Shown here piece by piece: positions 25,825 to 34,264 of a stretch of 64,000 nucleotides of DNA. The notes below the pieces were generated by a model that saw only the letters and a list, made by a program, of their open reading frames with translations, ran no database searches and was not told the origin of the DNA. Position 1 is the stretch's first letter. The number at the start of each line of letters is the position of its first letter. Source of the DNA: Nioella sp965215655 (GTDB taxonomy: Bacteria > Pseudomonadota > Alphaproteobacteria > Rhodobacterales > Rhodobacteraceae); contig NZ_OZ244111.1 in NCBI RefSeq assembly GCF_965215655.1, forward strand, positions 3,348,001 to 3,412,000, read 5' to 3'. The translations under genes and the position numbers were made by a program.

Positions 25825-26577
25825 TCAGGCGGCGTCTTCGTGCGGGTGCTTGCCGAGGATGATCATGCCAAGCAGATCGTCATCGGTCACATCCTTCACG
25901 TTGACGGTGCCGACAAGCTGACCGTTCTTCATCACGCTGGCCCGGTCACAAAGGTTCATCACCTGATGCACGTCGTGGTCAATCAGGAAGATCCCGATGC
26001 CTTCGGCCTTCAGCTGCTGGATCAGCTCCGCCACCATCTGGGTTTCATGGGGGCCAAGCGCGGCGGTTGGTTCGTCCATGATCAGGATACGCGCGTTGAA
26101 GTAGACGGCGCGGGCAATGGCAACCGACTGGCGTTGACCACCGGACAGGGCCGACACTGGCGCGTTGAACTTCTGGAAGTTCGGGTTGAGACGCCCCATG
26201 ATCTTGCGCGTCTCCGCCTCCATCGCCGCATCGTCGACCAGCCCGAAGGGGGTCACAAGCTCCCGCCCGAGAAACAGGTTGGACGCCGCATCGAGGTTAT
26301 CGGCCAGCGCGAGCGTCTGGTAGATGGTCTCGATATTATGCGCCCGTGCATCGCGCGGGTTGTTGATGGTGACCTTCTCTCCGTTGATGAAGATCTGGCC
26401 GCCATCGGGCTGATAGGCGCCCGACAGCATCTTGATCAGCGTCGACTTGCCCGCGCCGTTATGGCCAAGCAGGCCCACGACCTCACCGGGTTGCAGGTCG
26501 ACCGTGACATGATCGACCGCCTTGATCCCGCCGAACGAGATCGACATGTCGCGCATTTCTACGAGTGGTGCAGTCAT
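25825..26577 (-). CDS. xylG: sugar ABC transporter ATP-binding protein, single domain (xylose system)
   Basis: A 250-residue ABC ATPase: Walker A GHNGAGKSTLIK (about residue 38), Q-loop in TIYQTLAL, signature LSGGQRQ (~145), Walker B ILIMDEPTAAL (~165) and switch histidine in LIDHDVHQV. It powers uptake through the XylH permease that precedes it by 1 base, with XylF as the binding protein. Escherichia coli XylG has two ABC modules (about 510 residues); this one has one, like FrcA-type sugar ATPases, so it should act as a homodimer. A terminator follows. Confidence 0.88.
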   Translation of the reverse strand: MTAPLVEMRDMSISFGGIKAVDHVTVDLQPGEVVGLLGHNGAGKSTLIKMLSGAYQPDGGQIFINGEKVTINNPRDARAHNIETIYQTLALADNLDAASNLFLGRELVTPFGLVDDAAMEAETRKIMGRLNPNFQKFNAPVSALSGGQRQSVAIARAVYFNARILIMDEPTAALGPHETQMVAELIQQLKAEGIGIFLIDHDVHQVMNLCDRASVMKNGQLVGTVNVKDVTDDDLLGMIILGKHPHEDAA

Positions 26578-26578
26578 A

Positions 26579-27874
26579 TCAGTGATCCCCCGTGCGCTTG
26601 CGATAGATGATGTCGATCAGCACGGCTGCGACCAGCACGACACCGACAACGATGTTCTGGTACGGCGCGTCGACGCCGACCATGGCCATGCCCGATTGCA
26701 GCGACTGCATGATCAGCGCGCCAAGGATCGCCCCGTGGATGGTGCCAAGACCGCCCGAGAGCGCCGTGCCACCGATAACCGCCGCCGCGATGACGCGCAG
26801 TTCGTCCAGCGTGCCGATATCGTTGGTGTGGTTGGCCAGACGGGCCGAGGCCACAACCGCCGAGATCGCGCAGAGCGCGCCCATCAGGGCAAAGATCTTG
26901 ACCGTCAGCATGCGGGTGTTGATGCCCGACAGCTCTGCCGCGTCCGGGTTGCCGCCGGTGGCGAAGATATAGCGCCCAAGCCGGGTGCGGCGGGCCAGAA
27001 CGGTCATCGCGATGGCGATCCCGATCAGCAGCAGCACCGAGATCGGCAGGCCGTAGGTGGTGGTAAAGCCTTCGGGCATCACCTCGCCGCGCGCCTCGAA
27101 CATGCGTTCCAGGCGACGGCTCGGGATCTCGTAGGAGTTGAGAACCCAGATGAAGCCCATGATGACGGCTGCGGTGATCCCCGACAGGGTCAGTTCGGCC
27201 CAGACCGGTTTGACCGGGAAGCCATGGCTTGCCTTCGACCGGCGCCCGTTCCACATCGCGGCAACGGCGGCAACCGTCAGAACCGCACCCACGATCCACG
27301 AAAGGCTCGGCCCGAGCGTGCCGTTGATGCCGCCGAAGGCCATGAAGGTCTCATCCAGCGGACCGATGGTCTGACCTCGGGTCAGGAACCAGCCGACATT
27401 GCGCCAGACCAGCAGACCGCCAAGCGTCACGATAAAGGCCGGGATGGTCAGGTAGCCGACAAGATAGCCGTGGAAGGCCCCGATCAGCGCCCCTGCCGCG
27501 ATGCCGACGATGATGGAGATCGGCGCGATCAGCGGATGGCCGAGCCCCAGCCCCATCATGTTGGGCAGGATATCGGTCTGCGTCATCGCCATGATCGCCG
27601 AACAGGTGGCCAGCAGCGCGCCGACGCTCAGGTCGATATGGCGGGTGACGATGATGAAGACCATGCCACAGGCCATGATGGCCACGGAAACGGTCTGGAT
27701 CGTCAGGTTGAAGATGTTGCGCGGGGTCAGGAAGCGGCCTTCCGTAATGAAATCGAACCCGATGCAAAGGATGATGAAGGCGCCAACCATTCCCAATAGA
27801 CGCGTATCCAGCTCCAGTTGCTGGACGAAACTCTTGCGCTGCGGGGGAATTGGCTGAGACGTGGTGTCGGTCAT
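26579..27874 (-). CDS. xylH: D-xylose ABC transporter permease
   Basis: A 431-residue BPD_transp_2 family permease with about ten to twelve membrane segments. Family landmarks include TPRNIFNLTIQTVSVAIMACGMVFIIV (about residues 50-77, shown only in part), HIDLSVGALLA (~80), GFIVTLGG-like PAFIVTLGGLLVWRN (~150), and YIFATGGNPDAAELSGINT (~307). It is larger than ribose permeases and matches XylH in length, with a long insert (~185-250). It forms the membrane channel for xylose uptake and lies between xylF and the ATPase gene. Two hairpins separate it from xylF. Confidence 0.88.
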   Translation of the reverse strand: MTDTTSQPIPPQRKSFVQQLELDTRLLGMVGAFIILCIGFDFITEGRFLTPRNIFNLTIQTVSVAIMACGMVFIIVTRHIDLSVGALLATCSAIMAMTQTDILPNMMGLGLGHPLIAPISIIVGIAAGALIGAFHGYLVGYLTIPAFIVTLGGLLVWRNVGWFLTRGQTIGPLDETFMAFGGINGTLGPSLSWIVGAVLTVAAVAAMWNGRRSKASHGFPVKPVWAELTLSGITAAVIMGFIWVLNSYEIPSRRLERMFEARGEVMPEGFTTTYGLPISVLLLIGIAIAMTVLARRTRLGRYIFATGGNPDAAELSGINTRMLTVKIFALMGALCAISAVVASARLANHTNDIGTLDELRVIAAAVIGGTALSGGLGTIHGAILGALIMQSLQSGMAMVGVDAPYQNIVVGVVLVAAVLIDIIYRKRTGDH

Positions 27875-27907
27875 GTCCGGACTCCAGAGTTCAGCGTGTC
27901 TGGTGGT

Positions 27908-27957
27908 GATACGCCCCGGCGGGGCGGGGCGTATCGGGTGCTACACTATGCAGTGTA
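27908..27957 (-). promoter_or_regulatory. tandem hairpins between xylF and xylH
   Basis: GATACGCCCC at 27908-27917 pairs perfectly with GGGGCGTATC at 27926-27935, and TACACT at 27942-27947 pairs with AGTGTA at 27952-27957. No T-run follows, so these are probably mRNA-stabilising or partial-termination structures that keep the binding protein more abundant than the permease and ATPase. Confidence 0.7.
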
Positions 27958-27965
27958 TCACAGGA

Positions 27966-28994
27966 TTAGCTGCAAGGCGCGGGGCCGTCGGTAACACCCT
28001 GGCAGAGCGTTTCCAGATCAATCCAGCCAGCATCGACAACGACGCTCAGGTTCTCGGCGGTGATCGGAACCGGTGCAAGGAACATCGAGGTCATGGTGGT
28101 GCCAGACGGGCTGGTCCATTCCTGTGCGCCTTCGACATCGGCCATTGCGGTGCCCTGTGCCAGTGCGACGGCGATTTCACCGGCTGCACGGCCCAGATCA
28201 CGGGCGTCTTTCCAAACCGACACGGTCTGGGTGCCAAGGGCAACACGGTTCAGCGCGGCGTGGTCGCCATCCTGGCCGGACACCGGGATACCTTCCATGC
28301 CCTGCGCGGTCAGAGCGGCAACAACACCACCTGCGGTGCCGTCATTCGAAGCCACGACAGCGTCAACGCCGTTGTCGGTCGCGGTCAGGATCTGCTCCAT
28401 GTTGCGCTGTGCGTTGGCAGGCAGCCAGCCATCGGTGTAGGCCTCGCCCACGATCTCGATCTCACCGGCGTCGATTGCGGCTTGCAGAACTTCCTGCTGA
28501 CCGCCGCGCAGGAAGTCTGCGTTCGGGTCAGTGGGCGAGCCCTTGATCATGACGTAACGGCCAGAGGGCGCCGCCTCCAGAACTGCGCGGGCCTGCATCC
28601 GGCCGACTTCGACGTTGTCGAAGGTCAGGTAGAAGGCGCGGGGGTCTTCGATCAGGCGGTCATAGGCGATGACCGGGATGCCTTCGTCGGCGGCGGCCTG
28701 TACGGCCGGGCCAATGGCTGCTGCGTCCTGGGCCAGGATGATCAGGGCATCAACGCCCTGAGCGATCAGGCTTTCGATGTCCGACAGCTGCTTGGATGCG
28801 GACGACTGTGCGTCGGCAGAGATGTATTCGGCGCCAGCGGCTTCCAGAGCGGCAACAATGGCCGCTTCGTCGGTCGCCCAACGTTCTTCCTGGAAGTTGG
28901 ACCAGCTGACCCCAACGGTGATGTCCTGCGCAAAGGCAGCGGTGGTCATGGTTGCCGCAAACACCGTTGCTGCGGCTGCTTTGAGAAACTTCAT
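27966..28994 (-). CDS. xylF: D-xylose ABC transporter substrate-binding protein
   Basis: A 342-residue periplasmic binding protein. A Sec signal peptide ends near AFAQ (residues 1-23). The mature part has the XylF pattern: VGVSWSNFQEERW, SSASKQLSDIESLIAQGVDAL, PVIAYDRLI, VMIKGSPTDPNADFLRGG, GWLPANAQRNMEQIL, VVASNDGTAGGVV and VSGQDGD. It binds xylose and delivers it to XylH. It is the first gene of the operon, divergent from the ROK repressor across 191 bases that contain two similar AT-rich operator-like sites. Confidence 0.92.
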   Translation of the reverse strand: MKFLKAAAATVFAATMTTAAFAQDITVGVSWSNFQEERWATDEAAIVAALEAAGAEYISADAQSSASKQLSDIESLIAQGVDALIILAQDAAAIGPAVQAAADEGIPVIAYDRLIEDPRAFYLTFDNVEVGRMQARAVLEAAPSGRYVMIKGSPTDPNADFLRGGQQEVLQAAIDAGEIEIVGEAYTDGWLPANAQRNMEQILTATDNGVDAVVASNDGTAGGVVAALTAQGMEGIPVSGQDGDHAALNRVALGTQTVSVWKDARDLGRAAGEIAVALAQGTAMADVEGAQEWTSPSGTTMTSMFLAPVPITAENLSVVVDAGWIDLETLCQGVTDGPAPCS

Positions 28995-29067
28995 GCTTTC
29001 CTCCCTGTGATACCTGGCCGGGTCCCATTCGACCGAGTCCCGCCATGTGAATCTGTCCTAGCACTAT

Positions 29068-29090
29068 TTTTTTCAAAGATCAAATTAAAT
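29068..29090 (-). promoter_or_regulatory. putative ROK (XylR) operator upstream of xylF
   Basis: Read on the minus strand the site begins TTTAATTTGATCTTTGAAAA and matches the sites at 29147-29169 and 37061-37085 (shared frame TTTAwTTTGATnnkTrAAwwAA). It lies about 75 bases upstream of the xylF start, where a promoter would be. Confidence 0.6.
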
Positions 29091-29146
29091 AATGATCGAC
29101 GCCTTTCAGGCCGTCTGCTCAACGCCGACAACACTTCCCTTGCTGA

Positions 29147-29169
29147 TTTATTTTTTTTGGTGAATTATA
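29147..29169 (+). promoter_or_regulatory. putative ROK (XylR) operator upstream of the ROK gene
   Basis: TTTATTTTTTTTGGTGAATT, plus ATA, lies just before the ribosome site (GGGAGG at 29175-29180) of the ROK gene. It shares TTTATTTT and TTGGT-AATTA with the site before xylB. Its position suggests self-repression. Confidence 0.55.
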
Positions 29170-29185
29170 CCTGCGGGAGGACACC

Positions 29186-30403
29186 GTGGCAGGACATCAA
29201 CGCATATCGACCGCGAACGATCAGCGCGAAAACGGACGCCAACAGGTGTTCGAGGCAATCCGCCAAGCCGGACGAATCGCCCGAATCGACATTGCCCGCG
29301 ATACGCAGGTCAGCCCGGCCACCGTCACCGCCATCACCTCGGAACTGCTGACCGCCGGTCTTATAGAAGAAATCACTCCGGAAGGGGATCGCTCCGGTGC
29401 AAAACGGGGCCGTCCGCGCGTGGCACTCAAAGTACGCGGGGCCGCGCACCTGATCGCGGGCATCAAGATTTCCGACCGGTCCGCCACGGTGATCCTCGTC
29501 GATTTCGAAGGTCAGACCGTTGGCGAATACGACCAAGAACTGCCCGGCCCGGTCATGTCCGCCGAAGAGATGGTGTCGCTCGTCATGCGCGCCCTGACCG
29601 GGGCCTGCACCGCTGCCGGTCGCGACATACGCGAAGTGTCCGGCGTCGGTCTCGGCATTGCCGGGCTGATCGACGCGACCCGCAATTTCGTTCACTGGTC
29701 CCCGTCGCTCGATCAACGCAACGTGGAACTGGGGCGCATGTTATCCGATGCCATGCCGGTGCCTTTCTATATGGACAATGACGCCAATCTGGTTGCCAAG
29801 GCCGAGCAACTCTTTGGTGAAGCGCGCAACGTCTCTGATTTCATCGTCATCACCATCGAACAGGGTGTCGGCATGGGCATCGTGATCGACGGGCGCATCT
29901 ATCGGGGCGAACGCGGCTGCGGGGCGGAGTTCGGCCACACCAAGGTGCAGCTCGACGGGGCGCTCTGCCGTTGCGGTCAACGCGGTTGCCTGGAGGCCTA
30001 TGTGGGCGACTATGCCCTGCTGCGAGAGGCCAATATCCGCGGCAGCGCGCAGCCCGAGGACGATCTCTCGGTCCTCTATTCCCGCGCCAAGGCGGGCGAT
30101 GCGATGGCGCGGTCCATCTTCGACCGGGCGGGCCGGATGTTTGCCATGGGGCTGGCCAATGTGATCAACATCTTCGACCCCAGCCTGGTGATCCTGTCCG
30201 GCGAACAGATGACCTTCGACTTTCTCTACGGGTCCGACGTGCTGGACCGGGTGAAATCCTCGGTCGTGCAGGTCGACGCCCCATTGCCGGAAATCCGGGT
30301 GCATAAGTGGGGCGATCTGATGTGGGCTAAGGGGGCGGCTGCCTGCGCGATGGAGGGGGTGTCGGAGCTGACGATCCGCAACCTCGGTGCCGATGCGGCC
30401 TGA
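29186..30403 (+). CDS. xylR: ROK-family transcriptional repressor (XylR-like)
   Basis: A 405-residue ROK regulator. An N-terminal winged helix (residues ~12-70; IARIDIARDTQVSPATVTAIT) is followed by a sugar-kinase-like ROK domain with the zinc motif CRCGQRGCLEAY (about residues 266-277), GVGLGIAGLID and GVGMGIVIDGRIYRG. ROK repressors of this type release xyl operators on binding xylose. The GTG start has GGGAGG before it. It is divergent from xylF, and its 3' end overlaps the following CRTAC1 gene by 11 bases, an unusual pairing for a repressor. Assignment to xylose rests on the neighbours and shared operator-like sites. Confidence 0.9.
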   Translation: MAGHQRISTANDQRENGRQQVFEAIRQAGRIARIDIARDTQVSPATVTAITSELLTAGLIEEITPEGDRSGAKRGRPRVALKVRGAAHLIAGIKISDRSATVILVDFEGQTVGEYDQELPGPVMSAEEMVSLVMRALTGACTAAGRDIREVSGVGLGIAGLIDATRNFVHWSPSLDQRNVELGRMLSDAMPVPFYMDNDANLVAKAEQLFGEARNVSDFIVITIEQGVGMGIVIDGRIYRGERGCGAEFGHTKVQLDGALCRCGQRGCLEAYVGDYALLREANIRGSAQPEDDLSVLYSRAKAGDAMARSIFDRAGRMFAMGLANVINIFDPSLVILSGEQMTFDFLYGSDVLDRVKSSVVQVDAPLPEIRVHKWGDLMWAKGAAACAMEGVSELTIRNLGADAA

Positions 30404-31907
30404 GCTATGTCTCGCCACTCTGCTGGTGTCCTCGGTCCCTGCCCTTGCAGACCCGCTCTTCGAGCCGCGCCCGATTGCACCGCACAGCTATGAAGGCGGG
30501 TGGGAGCATTTCGTGGGCGGCGGGGTTGCGGCCTTTGACTGCAATGGCGACGCCCTGCCAGAGCTCTATGCTGCGGGGGGCGAGGCCCCGGCGCAGCTCT
30601 TCCTCAACCGCTCCGCCCCTGGCGGCGATCTGGTTTTCGATGCGGTGGACAGTGCCCTGTCCCTGACAAGCGTCATCGGGGCTTATCCGCTCGATATCGA
30701 CAGCGACGGGGTTCTTGATCTCGCCGTGTTGCGGGTGGGGGACAACATGCTGATGCGCGGGCTAGGCAACTGCGCATTTGCCCCGTTCGAGGGGATCGGC
30801 TTTCAGACCGACGCACGCTGGACCACAGCGTTTTCGGCCACATGGGAAACGAGTCAGACCCTGCCCACGCTCGCCTTCGGCAATTACGTGGACCGGAGTG
30901 ATCCGGAAGGCCCGTTCGAAGCCTGCGACATCAACCAGCTCTACCGACCGGAGGGCGACAGCTACACCCCGCCCCTGCCACTGGAACCGGGGTTCTGCGC
31001 CTTGTCGATGCTGTTCACGGACTGGGGACGGCAGGGCCGCGCCGATCTGCGCGTCTCAAATGATCGGCACTACTATGTGCGCGGCGGCGAAGAACAGATG
31101 TGGGCGATGGAGAGTGATCCGCGACTTTTCGGGCCAGAGGACGGATGGAACAGCCACCAGCTTTGGGGGATGGGCATTGCCTCGCGCGATCTGGATGGCG
31201 ACGGGCTGTCCGAGGTCTACCTGACCTCCATGGGGGATCAGCGATTGCAGGCGTTACGTATCGGCGCGCAAGGCCCCAGCTATCTCGACGCCCCATACGA
31301 AAGCGGCGCCACCGCACACCGCCCCTATACGGGCGGCGATGGCAGGCCCTCGACCGGCTGGCACGCCGTGTTCGGAGATGTGGACAATGACGGGTGGGAT
31401 GATCTCTTCGTGGCCAAGGGCAATGTGGAACAGATGCCCGGCAGCGCCATGGAAGACCCCAACAACCTGCTGATGGGCAGCCCTGAGGGGCGCTTCACCG
31501 AAGCGGGGCTTCAGGCCGGGGTGGCCAGCCTGCACCGCAGTAGGGGCGCGGCGCTGGCGGATCTGAACGGGGACGGGCTGCTTGACCTGGCGGTTCTGAA
31601 CCGCCACGCACCGATGGAACTCTACCAGAATGTGACAGAGGAAGCCAGGGGATGGCTTCTGGTACATGTCAGGCAGGAACGGCCGAACCCCGATGCCGTG
31701 GGAGCTTTCGTGGAACTCCGCGCCGAGGACAGGCTCTGGACGCAGGAAATCACCGTGGGCGGTGGCCATGCAGGTGGCGTTTCCGGGCCGCTGCATTTCG
31801 GGCTTGGCGATGTGGCGGCGGCCGAGATCCGGGTGATCTGGCCAGATGGAGAGAGCGGCGATTGGCAGCCGGTCGAGGTCAATCAAAGGCTCACACTCGC
31901 ACGCTGA
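30393..31907 (+). CDS. CRTAC1-family FG-GAP repeat protein with ASPIC/UnbV domain
   Basis: A 504-residue exported protein. A short Sec signal (LCLATLLVSSVPALAD) is followed by FG-GAP/VCBS-type repeats with calcium-binding-like loops (DCNGDALPELY, DIDSDGVLDLAV, DLDGDGLSEVYL, DVDNDGWDDLFV, DLNGDGLLDLAV) that should build a beta-propeller, and a C-terminal ASPIC/UnbV domain (VGAFVELRAEDRLWTQEIT to EIRVIWPDGESG). It overlaps the ROK gene by 11 bases, so it is cotranscribed with the repressor, and it ends tail-to-tail with the di-heme peroxidase gene. Its partner and ligand are unknown; binding or scaffolding in the periplasm is likely. Confidence 0.87.
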   Translation: MRPELCLATLLVSSVPALADPLFEPRPIAPHSYEGGWEHFVGGGVAAFDCNGDALPELYAAGGEAPAQLFLNRSAPGGDLVFDAVDSALSLTSVIGAYPLDIDSDGVLDLAVLRVGDNMLMRGLGNCAFAPFEGIGFQTDARWTTAFSATWETSQTLPTLAFGNYVDRSDPEGPFEACDINQLYRPEGDSYTPPLPLEPGFCALSMLFTDWGRQGRADLRVSNDRHYYVRGGEEQMWAMESDPRLFGPEDGWNSHQLWGMGIASRDLDGDGLSEVYLTSMGDQRLQALRIGAQGPSYLDAPYESGATAHRPYTGGDGRPSTGWHAVFGDVDNDGWDDLFVAKGNVEQMPGSAMEDPNNLLMGSPEGRFTEAGLQAGVASLHRSRGAALADLNGDGLLDLAVLNRHAPMELYQNVTEEARGWLLVHVRQERPNPDAVGAFVELRAEDRLWTQEITVGGGHAGGVSGPLHFGLGDVAAAEIRVIWPDGESGDWQPVEVNQRLTLAR

Positions 31908-31922
31908 CGGTGGAGCGGCGCC

Positions 31923-31964
31923 AAGGATTTTCCAAAATCCTTCCAAGGGTCTTGCAAGACCCTT
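31923..31964. repeat. tandem perfect palindromes, bidirectional terminator-like element
   Basis: AAGGATTTTCCAAAATCCTT (31923-31942) and AAGGGTCTTGCAAGACCCTT (31945-31964) are two perfect 9-bp inverted repeats with 2-base loops, in the gap between the converging CRTAC1 and peroxidase genes. I recall similar paired elements between other rhodobacteral genes. They probably end transcription from both sides. Confidence 0.75.
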
Positions 31965-31969
31965 CCCCG

Positions 31970-33274
31970 CTACCGATCAACCGGCAATCCGCTTGGCACG
32001 CTTTCCGGCACCCCCAAACGCCCCTCCGCGCCTGCCGTATCGGTCAACGCCTCCAAGAACGCTACCAGGGCGGCAACCTCATCGTCGCTCAACTGCACCG
32101 GCTCCAGCGCATTCGCCGCCGCAATCGCGGCCACCTCGTCGGGGTCATCCAGAATGCGCCAGTCCTCTGCCCCCGGCAGGGCGGGCAAAACCGCCTGGCT
32201 CCGATCATAGGCATAAAGCGACCCCACCGGGTCCAGATGATGCCGGATCACCCCCTCCAGCGTCGCATAGGCGCCCGCATGCCCATACGGCGCAGTCAGG
32301 GTCACATTGCGCAAGGACGGCGTGCGGAAGGCATAGGCATCCTCCGGTTCGCCAGTGACTCGCATCCGCCCCTCGTCGCGGGCATGGGTCTCGAACCGCG
32401 CGGCCTTGCCCGGCCCGAGTTGCACCATGGCGATGGCGTGAAAATCGTGATCGGTCTGGAACCGGCCTGCGTGGCAGTCCGCACAGCCCGCTTCGCCGTA
32501 GAACAGCGCCATTCCCTGTGCCGCCGCCTCGGGCAACTCTGCCTCACCGGCAAGATAGAGGTCAAACGGGCTGCGATCCGCCCGCCATTCGAAGCGGATG
32601 AAATCGGCGACGACGTTGGAAATGTCGGTGAAGTGGATCGGAGCGCCCGTGCCCAAGATCGCGTCAAACCGGACCCGGTATTCGGGGATGGCGGCAACGC
32701 GGGCTGCGATCTGGTCCCATGCCCCGCCCGCCAGAGACAGATGCCCCATGCGCACGGCCTGGCTGATCGGGTTTTCCGAATAGTGCCCGGCCATCTCGTC
32801 GGGGGACAGGACCGGGAACATCGCCTGTGCCGAGAGGACGGAGTCGAACCCTGCGCTCATCGCGTCGCCCAAGGGCGTGCGAATGCCATTGGGGCGGGTC
32901 GGGTCTGCCTCCAGCCGGCCATCATGGAACATGTGGGTGAACTCGGAGGCTCCAAGGTTGAACAACCCCGGTGCGTTACGGGGAATACGCTGTTCGGGCA
33001 GGTTTTCAGGGTCCGCCAACCTGTCCGGCCCCAGCCCATGCGCCCCGTCGCCAAGCGACAGCGACACCCCATCAGAGGTGCCGAAGCGCGGGTGGTGGCA
33101 GGTGGCGCAAGACACCTGCTGGTTGCCCGACAGAATGGGATCGTAGAACAGAAGCTGCCCCAGCTCGACGCGCGCCGGATCGGTCGGGGCAAACTCTGCG
33201 GGCGGGAACGCAGGTTGTGACAGCACGGGCAACGCAATGAGCGCCGGGATCAGGGCCAGGGGCAACCGTTTCAT
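31970..33274 (-). CDS. di-heme cytochrome c peroxidase, MauG/CcpA family
   Basis: A 434-residue periplasmic protein with a Sec signal (LALIPALIALPVLSQPA) and two c-type heme sites: CATCH (about residue 58) and CADCH (~258). The N-terminal LGQLLFYDPILSGNQQVSC and later MRVTGEPEDAYAFRTPSLRNVTLTAPYGHAG segments are family hallmarks. Members either reduce peroxide with electrons from cytochrome c or, like MauG, oxidise a protein. Its ATG overlaps the stop of galM, so it is read from the xylBA-galM message. The C terminus is longer than classical CcpA. The partner may be the convergent CRTAC1 protein, but that is inference. Confidence 0.9.
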   Translation of the reverse strand: MKRLPLALIPALIALPVLSQPAFPPAEFAPTDPARVELGQLLFYDPILSGNQQVSCATCHHPRFGTSDGVSLSLGDGAHGLGPDRLADPENLPEQRIPRNAPGLFNLGASEFTHMFHDGRLEADPTRPNGIRTPLGDAMSAGFDSVLSAQAMFPVLSPDEMAGHYSENPISQAVRMGHLSLAGGAWDQIAARVAAIPEYRVRFDAILGTGAPIHFTDISNVVADFIRFEWRADRSPFDLYLAGEAELPEAAAQGMALFYGEAGCADCHAGRFQTDHDFHAIAMVQLGPGKAARFETHARDEGRMRVTGEPEDAYAFRTPSLRNVTLTAPYGHAGAYATLEGVIRHHLDPVGSLYAYDRSQAVLPALPGAEDWRILDDPDEVAAIAAANALEPVQLSDDEVAALVAFLEALTDTAGAEGRLGVPESVPSGLPVDR

Positions 33275-34257
33275 TCAGGATCCTCCATGATCTCGACCGT
33301 CAGCCGCTGATGATAGGGCTGCTCCGGCGTCACGATGATCGACGGGAATGTGGGGCAGTTGACGGCATTGGGAAAGCCCTGCGGCTCCAATGCGATCCCG
33401 GCCCAGGGGGCGATGCGCTGGCCCGGATGGGCACCACCCAGATCGGGAAGGCCGTGCCCGGTATAGACCTGCAAGCCCGGCTGGTCCGACCACATCCGCA
33501 GGCGCAACCCGTTCGGGGCCAGAAGCTCCGCCACCGGCCTTGCCGGGCCGAGGTCCTCGGGCATCACCAGGTTCAGATCGGTCCCGATCCCCTCCGGGTC
33601 AGCCTCGGACAGCACGGCGCCAGCGTGGAAATCGTGTCGGGTGTCCATGACCGGGGCGATGTCCCCGGTCGGGATAAGGCCGCTGTCCACGGGCGTCACC
33701 CGGTCCGCCGGGCAGGTAAAGCGCGCATCGCGGGCCGTCCGAGGCACCCCGAGGCTGTAATAGCTGTGCTGCGCCAGGTTGATCGGCGTGGGCCGGTCCA
33801 CCGTGGCCACCATGTCATAGGTCACGCGCGCGCCATCGAGCGATACGGTCACTTCGAAACTGGCCCGCCCCGGAAAGCCTTCCTCGCCGTCGGGCGAGAC
33901 ATAGGTAAAGCGCACGGCCCGCGCGCCATTCGTCTCAGCCTGCCAGATGCGGGAATGCAGCCCGCCCGCGCCGCCATGCAACTGGTGTGGGCCTTCATTG
34001 GCGGTCAGGTGATGCTCCCGACCCTCAAGCAAAAACCGCGCGCCCGCGATGCGGTTGGCCACGCGCCCCGCGATCACGCCCATATAGGTGGGGTTCGACA
34101 GGTAGTCCGCCGGGTTGTCGAAGCCCAGAACCACCGGCACGGAAGCTCCGCCTAAAGGCACCCACCAGCCCCGCGTGATGCAGCCCAGATTGAGGAGTGA
34201 GAGCGTAACCTCCCCGTCCTCTAAGCGAAATTCACGTATCTCTCTGGCGCTTGGCAA
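33271..34257 (-). CDS. galM: aldose 1-epimerase (mutarotase)
   Basis: A 328-residue GalM-family protein: LLNLGCITRGWWVPLGG start, YMGVIAGRVANRIAGARF, the catalytic histidine regions ANEGPHQLHGG (about residue 90) and LAQHSYYSLG (~165), and the catalytic glutamate in WAGIALEPQGFPNAVN (~295). It interconverts alpha and beta anomers so that newly imported xylose can be used by XylA. It starts 7 bases downstream of xylA and overlaps the peroxidase start by 4 bases. Confidence 0.88.
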   Translation of the reverse strand: MPSAREIREFRLEDGEVTLSLLNLGCITRGWWVPLGGASVPVVLGFDNPADYLSNPTYMGVIAGRVANRIAGARFLLEGREHHLTANEGPHQLHGGAGGLHSRIWQAETNGARAVRFTYVSPDGEEGFPGRASFEVTVSLDGARVTYDMVATVDRPTPINLAQHSYYSLGVPRTARDARFTCPADRVTPVDSGLIPTGDIAPVMDTRHDFHAGAVLSEADPEGIGTDLNLVMPEDLGPARPVAELLAPNGLRLRMWSDQPGLQVYTGHGLPDLGGAHPGQRIAPWAGIALEPQGFPNAVNCPTFPSIIVTPEQPYHQRLTVEIMEDPE

Positions 34258-34264
34258 GGTCCCC

